Shown here: in pieces, positions 1-6,161 of the stretch
Layout of the letters: every line of letters begins with the position of its first letter
Position numbering within the stretch: position 1 is the first letter of the stretch
NCBI GenBank assembly: GCA_946407055.1
Contig: CAMJMP010000009.1
Coordinates: 1 to 12,783, forward strand
Origin: an uncultured Mycoplasmatota bacterium
GTDB taxonomy: Bacteria > Bacillota_I > Bacilli_A > RF39 > UBA660
Direction of reading: 5' to 3'
DNA: 12,783 bases
Position numbers and translations under genes: made by a program
Notes under the pieces: model-generated
Told to the model about the DNA's origin: nothing
The model's input: only the letters and a program-made list of their open reading frames with translations
The model's database searches: none

Positions 1-221
1 TCTGATTCAGTTAGTTGGATTTGTTGTTTTTCTTGTTGTTCTTGTTCTTTTTCTTCTTCAGGTGTATTTGGTATTACGATAGTTATTATGAAAATGATAG
101 CTATGATAACAAATATAACTATACCTATAATATTTCTTATATGGTTATATTTATTAACAGCATTTTCTATTTTGTTAACAGTATTTTCCACTTGTTCTTG
201 ACTAATATTATTTAAATCCAT
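1..221 (-). CDS. Partial single-pass membrane protein, function unknown
   Basis: A frame open from ATG at 221 to the window edge gives 73 codons, so the C-terminus is missing. Residues 1-30 are polar, residues 31-50 are an almost pure Ile/Val/Phe membrane segment, and residues 54-70 are a Glu/Gln/Lys-rich stretch after Pro-Asn-Thr-Pro. With no cleavable signal peptide, it looks like a bitopic membrane protein with a charged low-complexity tail. An ATG at 230 is in frame, but AGGAG (231-235) abuts it; the same AGGAG lies 9 bases before the ATG at 221, which is therefore preferred. The site lies next to and partly overlaps the stop codon of the methyltransferase-like gene upstream (stop at 234-236), so the two are probably co-transcribed and translationally coupled. 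I do not recognise the family. Confidence 0.7.
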   Translation of the reverse strand, partial: MDLNNISQEQVENTVNKIENAVNKYNHIRNIIGIVIFVIIAIIFIITIVIPNTPEEEKEQEQQEKQQIQLTES

Positions 222-233
222 AAGACTCATCTC

Positions 234-929
234 CTACCTTTTATTATACACTATAGGAGTATAGATTTCATATTCATCAGGAAGTTGGTCGACAATAATT
301 TGACCATTATTATATTTATGAGTTAAGTAGGCAGCTTTATCTGCTTCGTATTGTTGATATAGACCTAGTTCTTCTGGACCTAGTGGTTTTCTAAAGTGAT
401 CACAAGGACAGATTGCTACATAAAAGTCTTTATGATTCTCTGCTGCTGTTTCTAAAATAGCATCAGTTATGCGACATGGCATTGTAGATATTAACAGGTC
501 ATAATCTTTGATATTTGTTTTATGGGAAAAGTGTTTTCTTTTTATAGTCATATTAGGGTATTCTGGCTCCATATTGATTAATAATGGATCATATAGTGTA
601 ATTGTGCCTTTTCCTATTTTTAGTTGCTCAGTGGCCACTAAATTAGCTAAAGCAGGAAATCTACCGGAAGCTATTTCTACTACTCTACAACCAATATCAA
701 AATTCTCCATTATTTTTTGTAAATGTGCTTCGTAATAAGATGGTTTATCATATTTAACACCAATAGCTTGTTTAACTTGCATTAAAATATCTACATCATA
801 GATATTTTCAACACTGTCTTTAAAGCAAGCTTTAATAAAATCTACTACTTCTGGTGGATAAGCATTACCATATTTTTTAAGGAATGCTCTTAATCTTCTT
901 CTGTATTTGTTGTATTCTCTTTCTTCCAT
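234..929 (-). CDS. SAM-dependent methyltransferase-like Rossmann protein
   Basis: 231 residues. The first 70 are helical and rich in Arg, Lys and Tyr. A Rossmann-type core follows: a glycine-containing motif I-like stretch VVEIASGRFPALA at about 83-95, an acidic motif II-like TLYDP at 111-115, DYDLLISTMPCR at 142-153 where a motif IV would sit, and a strand with CPC at 174-176. This order fits a class I SAM-dependent methyltransferase fold, but motif I lacks the usual GxGxG and I recognise no substrate domain. Enzymatic activity and target are unknown. The start ATG has GGGGA 7 bases upstream; that sequence is the 3' arm of the hairpin at 934-953. It probably forms a transcription unit with the small membrane protein downstream. 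Confidence 0.75.
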   Translation of the reverse strand: MEEREYNKYRRRLRAFLKKYGNAYPPEVVDFIKACFKDSVENIYDVDILMQVKQAIGVKYDKPSYYEAHLQKIMENFDIGCRVVEIASGRFPALANLVATEQLKIGKGTITLYDPLLINMEPEYPNMTIKRKHFSHKTNIKDYDLLISTMPCRITDAILETAAENHKDFYVAICPCDHFRKPLGPEELGLYQQYEADKAAYLTHKYNNGQIIVDQLPDEYEIYTPIVYNKR

Positions 930-933
930 AATA

Positions 934-953
934 AAATCCCCTAACGGGGATTT
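934..953 (-). terminator. Perfect hairpin, weak terminator holding the next gene's ribosome site
   Basis: AAATCCCC and GGGGATTT pair over 8 bp around a 4-base loop. On the minus strand this is followed by TTTATT-type sequence, so it can act as a weak intrinsic terminator after the phosphoesterase gene. The GGGGA of the 3' arm is also the only ribosome site for the methyltransferase-like gene starting at 929. The hairpin would hide that site in read-through RNA. A promoter inside the region (954-982) would start RNA near the loop and leave the site free. Confidence 0.5.
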
Positions 954-982
954 ATATTATATTATTTTAGTTTCTTTGTCAA
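954..982 (-). promoter_or_regulatory. Candidate promoter for the methyltransferase-like gene
   Basis: On the minus strand a perfect TTGACA (977-982) lies 17 bases upstream of TAATAT (954-959). An overlapping TATAAT at 956-961 gives a 15-base spacer. The -35 box lies inside the 3' end of the phosphoesterase gene. Transcription would start around 947, inside the hairpin. Because the region is AT-rich, the -10 assignment is uncertain. Confidence 0.35.
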
Positions 983-1786
983 AACAGGTCCATTATTATG
1001 TAATGATTCTTTGAAGGTATAGGATTCAAAGTATAAATCTTCACCATCAATAGTACCAACTAAGAAGCCTGGTCTTGAGTGAGGATTAGAGAACAAATCA
1101 TCTGATAACGTTGGTATGTGTAGACCATTATTTTTATCGTAAGTTAATTTATGAGAGTGTCCTTTTAAGTAGATTAAAGGATCTACATTAGGAATAGTTA
1201 TTTGATATCTTTTGGCTGGATGTAATAAACAAATTAGATTACCTAGCCAAGTAAGATATGCTCTTTTACAACTCATAATATCAAAGTCATCGCGATGTTC
1301 CATAACCATTTTTAAATAGTTCTCTTTAATAAATGTATTAAAATCATGATTACCTAATAGAATATAATTCTTTATTGCTTCATCATATGGATAATCACAT
1401 ATTAGATGTTCTATTTGTCTTTCTTCATTAGCGTATTGTTGTTTTACATTAGTATAAGTACTTTGAATTAAGTCACCCCCGTGAAGGATTGTTTTAATAC
1501 CATGATCTTTAGCGAACTGGTAAGCTTCTTTTTGATAATCTTCATTTTCATAAACACTACCAATATGAGTATCAGAAATAATTAAGATTTGTTTATCATC
1601 GATTGAAGCATAGGAAATATATTTTTCTAGTTCAAAGTTATAGTTTAATCTATCTAAAATAAATATTACTTCATAGTAAGGCATGTCTAGAAGTTCTGCT
1701 ATTTCTCTTGGTTCATAGCCATCTTGATAAAGGCCGGTGATGGTGCTTCTTTCTTGTTTGCTAAACTCTGAAATATTCTTTTTCAC
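962..1786 (-). CDS. Calcineurin-like metallophosphoesterase with N-terminal helix-turn-helix
   Basis: 274 residues from a GTG at 1786. The metal-binding motifs of the calcineurin superfamily are in order: SDTH (Asp72, His74), GGD (Asp105), GNHD (145-148), a His-Pro at about 189, and GHSH (209-212). The set looks catalytically complete, in the MPP_superfamily/YfcE-like class; the substrate could be a phosphodiester or nucleotide and is not predictable. Residues about 22-48 read as a helix-turn-helix of the homeodomain-like/recombinase type, which is unusual on such an enzyme. An upstream in-frame GTG at 1822 would start inside the terminator tail. AAAGGTGG lies about 10 bases before the GTG at 1786 and decides the start. 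The gene follows the rbfA terminator and appears to have its own promoter at 1813-1821. Confidence 0.85.
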   Translation of the reverse strand: MKKNISEFSKQERSTITGLYQDGYEPREIAELLDMPYYEVIFILDRLNYNFELEKYISYASIDDKQILIISDTHIGSVYENEDYQKEAYQFAKDHGIKTILHGGDLIQSTYTNVKQQYANEERQIEHLICDYPYDEAIKNYILLGNHDFNTFIKENYLKMVMEHRDDFDIMSCKRAYLTWLGNLICLLHPAKRYQITIPNVDPLIYLKGHSHKLTYDKNNGLHIPTLSDDLFSNPHSRPGFLVGTIDGEDLYFESYTFKESLHNNGPVLTKKLK

Positions 1787-1812
1787 GGGATACCCACCAC
1801 CTTTAGTTTTAT

Positions 1813-1821
1813 ATAATAACA
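1813..1821 (-). promoter_or_regulatory. Extended -10 promoter of the phosphoesterase gene
   Basis: Minus-strand TGTTATTAT is a TGn plus 5/6 match to TATAAT. A weak -35 (TGAATA, 3/6) lies 16 bases upstream, inside the loop of the rbfA terminator. It starts only 2 bases after the terminator's T-run begins to end, so terminator and promoter overlap. Confidence 0.5.
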
Positions 1822-1822
1822 C

Positions 1823-1850
1823 AAAAAAGATAGTTATTCACTATCTTTTT
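1823..1850 (-). terminator. Terminator of the rimP-rbfA operon
   Basis: An 11-bp stem (1824-1834 with 1840-1850) around a 5-base loop is followed by six T on the minus strand. The rbfA stop codon TAA (1834-1836) sits at the top of the stem and in the loop, so coding sequence and terminator are merged. Confidence 0.85.
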
Positions 1851-2187
1851 CATGTATTTCATTAATTAATTTTTCAATATTGTTTCCATACTCTACTGAG
1901 TTATCGAAAACAAATCTAATTTTAGGTGTATGTCTTATTTCAATTTCTTGAGATAATTTAGTTCTTAAGTAACTTGCAGTATCATCGTTTAAGTTCTTTT
2001 CTACTTCTTTATGATCCATATCACTAGTTGTAGTAAAGAATACTTTAGCTAGACCTAAATCATTAGTTACTTCTACACCTGTTATAGTTATAGTTTTTAA
2101 TAGGGAGTCATGAGCTTCGACAGCACAAATCTCACTTAAGACTTGGCCGATTTCTGAACCAATTCTTTTTAATTTAACTTGATTCAT
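1834..2187 (-). CDS. rbfA: Ribosome-binding factor A
   Basis: 117 residues, normal family length. RbfA is a small KH-fold protein that binds the immature 30S subunit near helix 1 of 16S rRNA and helps its late maturation, mainly in the cold. Family features seen are the N-terminal helix with RIGSEIGQVLSEI (9-21), the strand-rich VEVTNDLGLAKVFFT (38-52), the ASYLRTKLSQEI helix (71-82) and the C-terminal TPKIRFVFDNSVEYG segment (87-101), which contains the KH-like RFVFD. The ATG overlaps the infB TGA stop by four bases (ATGA), so translation is coupled to infB. GGAGG lies 13 bases upstream, inside the infB end. Last gene of the operon. Confidence 0.95.
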   Translation of the reverse strand: MNQVKLKRIGSEIGQVLSEICAVEAHDSLLKTITITGVEVTNDLGLAKVFFTTTSDMDHKEVEKNLNDDTASYLRTKLSQEIEIRHTPKIRFVFDNSVEYGNNIEKLINEIHEKDSE

Positions 2188-4301
2188 CTTTTAATTTCGA
2201 CCTCCTCATAACATTCTATAATATCCCCTGTTTTAATATCTGTATAGTTTTCTAGAGTTAAACCACATTCGTAACCTTTTTTAACTTCTTTAACTTGATC
2301 TTTTTCTCTTTGTAGAGATGCTATCTTAGTATCAACTATTACTACACCATCTCTTACTAATCTTGCTTTAGAAGAACTCTTAATTGTACCATCTGTTACA
2401 TATGAACCAGCGATAGTTCCAACTTTAGAGAATTTAAATAGTTTACGAACTTCAGCATTTCCTAATATCTTTTCTTCGAATTCTGGATCAAGCATACCTT
2501 TCATGGCTGCTTCCATTTCTTCAACTAATTTATAGATAATAGTATATAGTCTTATATCAACACCATATTCTTTAGCCATTTCTTTAGTTGAATTAGAAGG
2601 TCTTACACAGAATCCTAGGATAATTGCATTAGATGCTTGAGCTAGTACTACATCACTTTCAGTGATAGTACCAATACCACTACGGATAACTTTTACTTTA
2701 ACACCTGATACATCAATCTTTTCTAGAGCATTCTTAACTGCTTCTTCAGATCCACGTACATCAGTTTTAAGTACGACATTGATTTCTTTTGAACCAGCAT
2801 CAATACTTTCGAATAAGTTATCTAATGTTACTACTTGTTTTTGGAATTTGTTATCTCTAGCTTGGATAGAACGTTTTTCAGCTACACTCTTAGCTTCACT
2901 TTCAGTTTCGAAAGCCATGAACTTATCACCAGCAGAAGGTGTTCCATTTAAACCAGTAATTTCAACTGGAGTTGATGGACCAGCTTCTACAATAGAAACT
3001 CCTTGGTCATTTTTCATTGTTCTAACTTTACCATATGTAGTACCAACTACTAGTGGGTCACCAATACGTAAAGTACCATTTTGAATTAATAATGATGCTA
3101 CTCCACCAACATTTTTATCCATTTTTGATTCAATAACTGTACCTAATGAATAACGGTTTGGATTAGCTTTTAATTCTTGCATTTCAGCAATTGCTTGAAT
3201 TGTTTCTAATAATAAATCAATACCTGCACCAGATTTAGCAGAGATGTCAACAAATGGAATTGTTCCACCCCATTCTTCTGGTGTGATATTGTGCTCAGCC
3301 ATTTCAGTTCTAATCTTTTCTGGGTGAGCGTCAGGTTTATCTATTTTATTAACTGCAACAATTATTGGAACGTTAGCAGCTAAAGCATGGTCGATTGCTT
3401 CTTCTGTTTGAGGCATTACACCATCATCAGCAGCAACAATAATAATAACGATATCTGTGATACTTGCACCACGAGCACGCATTTCGGTAAATGCAGCATG
3501 TCCTGGTGTATCTATAAATGTTATCTTAGAACCATTATGTTCTACTTGATAAGCACCAATAGCTTGTGTAATTCCACCGTATTCAGTATCAACGATAGCA
3601 CTCTTTCTAATTGTATCTAGAAGTGTTGTTTTACCATGGTCAACATGTCCCATGATAGTAACTACTGGAGGTCTTTCTTTTAAGTCTTCAGCTTTATCAT
3701 TTACTTCATATTCTTCAAAATTAGAAATATCTTGTGTTTCTTCTTTTTTAAGTTCTTTCTTATAATCAGATACAATAACACTGGCTGTTTCAAAATCAAT
3801 TACAGAAGTTAAACTTAACATTGCACCTAATTGCATTAACTTCATTACTAATTCTGTTCCATCAACACCTAAGCTTTCCGCTAATGCTTGAACTGACATA
3901 TTTTCTTTATAAAGAATTACATTGTCATCAGGATTGTTATTACTCATTAGTTTTTCTTTGTGTTTATACATTTCTTTTCTTTTAGACATGTATTCATCGT
4001 TAGAATTTTGTAATTGACTCTTTTTCTTTAGTTTTTGTTTTTTGTTAGTGTTTGCAAAACTACGATCAATATTATTTGATTCTACTAAATCTTCTACAGC
4101 TTCATCAATAGCATCTTCTTCATCTAATGTAGTTTCTTCATCAGTACTAATTAAATTGATAGTATTATCTAGGATGATAATGTCATCTTCAGATAATTCA
4201 TCTTCAGCATTTTGAACTTTAATACCTAGTTCTTTACATTTCTTAAGAATTTCAGCTACTGAATGACCAGTATCATTCGCATATTCTTTAACATTCATCA
4301 T
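2184..4301 (-). CDS. infB: Translation initiation factor IF-2
   Basis: 705 residues. IF-2 is the GTPase that places initiator fMet-tRNA on the 30S subunit and promotes 50S joining. Two IF2_N modules are visible: residues 2-45 and about 127-180, separated by a Lys/Asn/Glu-rich linker. The G domain follows with G1 GHVDHGKT (218-225), G2 GGITQ (about 242-246), G3 DTPGH (264-268), G4 NKID (318-321) and G5 SAK (354-356). Domains II, III and the C-terminal fMet-tRNA-binding domain continue to the end. An upstream in-frame GTG at 4313 is part of the AGGTGG ribosome site. The ATG at 4301 (8 bases downstream, directly followed by a second ATG) is the likely start. The stop is TGA, overlapping rbfA, which argues for the standard genetic code. 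Confidence 0.97.
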   Translation of the reverse strand: MMNVKEYANDTGHSVAEILKKCKELGIKVQNAEDELSEDDIIILDNTINLISTDEETTLDEEDAIDEAVEDLVESNNIDRSFANTNKKQKLKKKSQLQNSNDEYMSKRKEMYKHKEKLMSNNNPDDNVILYKENMSVQALAESLGVDGTELVMKLMQLGAMLSLTSVIDFETASVIVSDYKKELKKEETQDISNFEEYEVNDKAEDLKERPPVVTIMGHVDHGKTTLLDTIRKSAIVDTEYGGITQAIGAYQVEHNGSKITFIDTPGHAAFTEMRARGASITDIVIIIVAADDGVMPQTEEAIDHALAANVPIIVAVNKIDKPDAHPEKIRTEMAEHNITPEEWGGTIPFVDISAKSGAGIDLLLETIQAIAEMQELKANPNRYSLGTVIESKMDKNVGGVASLLIQNGTLRIGDPLVVGTTYGKVRTMKNDQGVSIVEAGPSTPVEITGLNGTPSAGDKFMAFETESEAKSVAEKRSIQARDNKFQKQVVTLDNLFESIDAGSKEINVVLKTDVRGSEEAVKNALEKIDVSGVKVKVIRSGIGTITESDVVLAQASNAIILGFCVRPSNSTKEMAKEYGVDIRLYTIIYKLVEEMEAAMKGMLDPEFEEKILGNAEVRKLFKFSKVGTIAGSYVTDGTIKSSSKARLVRDGVVIVDTKIASLQREKDQVKEVKKGYECGLTLENYTDIKTGDIIECYEEVEIKR

Positions 4302-4322
4302 ATAATAAACCACCTACACTTT

Positions 4323-4580
4323 CTATTTTATATTACTTAATAATTCATCATATATTTGATCAGGAATTGTTACTTCAAGGATTTTTTCTAAGGCTTTAGT
4401 AGAACGTGCTTTTTCGATGACTTCAGCATCTTTTTTTAAATAAGCTCCTCTACCATTAGCTTTACCAGTAGTATCTACTGATACATTTCCTTCTTTATCT
4501 CTAACAACTCTAATTAAGTCTTTCTTTAATGTTTTTTCTCTTGTTATCACACAAGTTCTTTCAGGCATTTTCTTTGCCAT
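4323..4580 (-). CDS. ylxR: YlxR/RnpM, RNase P modulator family (DUF448)
   Basis: 85 residues. Family marks are the N-terminal PERTCVITR (6-14), the conserved basic strand LIRVVRD (22-28) and GRGAYL (43-48). The Bacillus homologue (RnpM) binds the RNase P RNA and modulates the enzyme; this role is taken from the family and not shown here. In-frame TTG (4589) and ATG (4586) lie too close to AAAGGG. The ATG at 4580 has a 9-base spacing and gives the usual MAKK-type N-terminus. In many Bacillota ylxR is followed by ylxQ (L7Ae-like), but here infB starts 21 bases after the ylxR stop and no ylxQ lies between. Confidence 0.93.
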   Translation of the reverse strand: MAKKMPERTCVITREKTLKKDLIRVVRDKEGNVSVDTTGKANGRGAYLKKDAEVIEKARSTKALEKILEVTIPDQIYDELLSNIK

Positions 4581-4595
4581 ATACATCAACCCTTT

Positions 4596-5747
4596 TTAGT
4601 TATTTCCTTCTGCGTTAACTTGATCTAATGTCTTAACTTCAATTTTATATTTAGTTAATCTTGATGCTAATTTAATGTTAACACCTTTCTTACCTATAGC
4701 TAATGATAAGTTATCACCATTAACGATAGCTAATGCTTCTTTCTTCATTGGATCAGTAATATTAACGATAGCATCTTTAGCTGGGCTTAGAGCATTCTTA
4801 ATGTATTCAGCAGGATCTTCACTATATTGAATTAGATCTACTTTTTCACCATTAAGTTCTTTTAAGATAGCTCCAATACGTGAACCTTTTTCACCGATAC
4901 AAGAACCAATAGCATCTACTCTTTCATTTGTAGATGATACTGCTACTTTACTTCTTAAACCAGCTTCACGAGCTACAGCATGTAATACTAATGTACCATC
5001 AGCAAATTCAGGAATTTCTGATTCAAATAATCTTTTAACGAAACCATAATGTTTTCTTGATAAAAGAATAAGTGGTCCTTTAGTATTTGATTCTACTTTT
5101 GTAACATATACTCTGATACTAGAACCCATCTTTAATTGTTCTCCAGGTATACATTCACTCTTTGGTAAGATACCTCTTGTTCTACCTAATTCTACATAGT
5201 AGTTACGAGCATCTTCCATTGCTAGACTTCCTACCATCATTTCATCTTGTTTATCAGCAAATTCAGTGATGATAGCATTCTTTTCAGCTTCTCTAATCTT
5301 TTGAGTTAGTACTTGTTTTGCTGTACCAGCTGCAACACGACCAAAGTCTTTTGGAGTTACTTCTTTTTCAATTGTTTCTCCTACTTTAATATCAGGAACA
5401 ATCTTTTGAGCATCTTCTAAAAGAATTTGAGCATCTAGATTGATTGCTGGTGGAATATCGATTTCATTTCCTTCTTCATCGTAACCGATATCTCCTTCGT
5501 CGATTTCATCTACTACTACAAAATATGAGAATACTTTAATTTCTCCTGTAGTACGATTGATATCTACTCTAACATTAGTTTTAGAATCGAAATTTTTCTT
5601 ATAAGCAGTAGCTAATGCTAATTCCATTCCTTCAAAAACGATGTCAGGTGAAATACCCTTTTCTTTTACGATGTAATCAACTGCTTTAATGAATTCTTCT
5701 GGATTCATTACGCCAGTTTCTTCAACTGTATTTTTTCTTCTTGGCAT
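4596..5747 (-). CDS. nusA: Transcription termination/antitermination factor NusA
   Basis: 383 residues, the short form typical of Gram-positives without C-terminal acidic repeats. NusA binds RNA polymerase and RNA hairpins and controls pausing and intrinsic termination. The N-terminal polymerase-binding domain covers about 14-125. An S1 domain follows at about 165-235, including GRTRGILP and LLSRKH. KH1 carries GEKG (285-288) and KH2 carries GKKG (352-355). The linker between the KH domains contains the characteristic NALSPAKD. AGGAG lies 9 bases before the ATG, inside the end of rimP, and a single base separates the two genes. NusA may regulate its own operon through the leader hairpin at 6033-6054. 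Confidence 0.97.
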   Translation of the reverse strand: MPRRKNTVEETGVMNPEEFIKAVDYIVKEKGISPDIVFEGMELALATAYKKNFDSKTNVRVDINRTTGEIKVFSYFVVVDEIDEGDIGYDEEGNEIDIPPAINLDAQILLEDAQKIVPDIKVGETIEKEVTPKDFGRVAAGTAKQVLTQKIREAEKNAIITEFADKQDEMMVGSLAMEDARNYYVELGRTRGILPKSECIPGEQLKMGSSIRVYVTKVESNTKGPLILLSRKHYGFVKRLFESEIPEFADGTLVLHAVAREAGLRSKVAVSSTNERVDAIGSCIGEKGSRIGAILKELNGEKVDLIQYSEDPAEYIKNALSPAKDAIVNITDPMKKEALAIVNGDNLSLAIGKKGVNIKLASRLTKYKIEVKTLDQVNAEGNN

Positions 5748-5748
5748 A

Positions 5749-6006
5749 TTAATTATCTCCTTTTTCCTTACTAATTATATCTAAGATGTATGAATCATCG
5801 ATTAGGTCTAGTTTATCTATAATAGGATTTATAACATTTGTTGCTTCAACAATTGTATCTAAATCGATACCACTAACTTTATCTAATTCGATTCTTAAGA
5901 AATTATAGTTACCTTCAGTTACGTAAGTAATTGAGTCTACTATAATATCCATATCTGTCATTGGTTTAGTAATAGCCTTCCTAATTTCTTCCAATACTTT
6001 ATTCAT
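5749..6006 (-). CDS. rimP: Short ribosome maturation factor RimP, N-terminal domain only
   Basis: 85 residues against about 150 in typical RimP. Position (directly before nusA) and sequence fit the RimP N-terminal domain: a first helix, the strand FLRIELDK (36-43), the helix after IDLDTI (the usual DDC region) and YILDIISKEKG, which corresponds to the YxLEVSSPG that closes the N-domain. The C-terminal SH3-like domain, which contacts ribosomal protein S12 in known RimP, is absent. The stop codon is one base before the nusA start, so there is no room for a displaced C-terminus and no sign of a recent frameshift. AGAGGTG lies 4 bases before the ATG. First gene of the operon; role in 30S assembly is inferred from family and context. 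Confidence 0.85.
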   Translation of the reverse strand: MNKVLEEIRKAITKPMTDMDIIVDSITYVTEGNYNFLRIELDKVSGIDLDTIVEATNVINPIIDKLDLIDDSYILDIISKEKGDN

Positions 6007-6032
6007 GATTCACCTCTTTAAACTATAAATAA

Positions 6033-6054
6033 AAGTGGGATATTACGCCCACTT
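6033..6054 (-). promoter_or_regulatory. Leader hairpin of the rimP-nusA operon, probable attenuator
   Basis: AAGTGGG and CCCACTT pair over 7 bp around an 8-base loop. On the minus strand it is followed by an interrupted T-tract (TTATTTATAG). It lies between the operon promoter and the rimP ribosome site, starting about 9 bases after the predicted transcription start. A strong stem with a poor T-tract is the pattern of a NusA-stimulated terminator. In Bacillus subtilis the same operon is known to be autoregulated by NusA through a leader terminator. Confidence 0.6.
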
Positions 6055-6069
6055 CAATCTGATAACTAG

Positions 6070-6097
6070 ATTATAACATAAAATCTTAATAATGCAA
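6070..6097 (-). promoter_or_regulatory. Promoter of the rimP-nusA-ylxR-infB-rbfA operon
   Basis: Minus-strand TGTTATAAT (6070-6078) is a perfect extended -10. TTGCAT (6092-6097) lies 16 bases upstream as the -35. The predicted start is near 6063, giving a leader of about 56 bases that contains the hairpin at 6033-6054. No other strong promoter is seen inside the operon. Confidence 0.75.
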
Positions 6098-6142
6098 CTA
6101 TTTTGATTGTTTATAGCATTTTTTTGTAGTAATATTAAATTA

Positions 6143-6151
6143 TGGTATAAG
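6143..6151 (+). promoter_or_regulatory. Weak candidate promoter for the beta-lactamase-fold gene
   Basis: TGGTATAAG is an extended -10 match, with a poor TTGTAG 16 bases upstream (6124-6129). It overlaps the ribosome site, so transcription would start only a few bases before the ATG at 6162. Either the gene makes a nearly leaderless mRNA or the true promoter is elsewhere in 6098-6142 and not recognisable. Confidence 0.25.
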
Positions 6152-6161
6152 GATGATAGAA

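Noticed and set aside
15..215. Plus-strand open frame of 66 codons rich in Phe and Tyr
   Set aside because: It is the complement of the partial membrane-protein gene, which has a ribosome site and sensible membrane topology; the plus frame has neither.
2184..2187. Possible use of the Mycoplasma code (TGA as Trp)
   Set aside because: infB ends at TGA exactly at family length in an ATGA overlap with rbfA, and Trp is encoded by TGG, for example in the sortase core GWLTVPG.
2662..3620. Plus-strand open frames across infB (2662-3084 and 3387-3620)
   Set aside because: They lie opposite infB, whose G motifs and full length are certain; no ribosome sites or recognisable motifs.
5749..5760. Frameshift as cause of the short RimP
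   Set aside because: The rimP stop is one base before the nusA start, and the region beyond encodes the authentic NusA N-terminus; no C-domain remnant could be hidden there.
6007..6152. Riboswitch or T-box in the rimP leader
   Set aside because: The leader is only about 56 bases with one simple hairpin; there is no T-box motif and no room for an aptamer.
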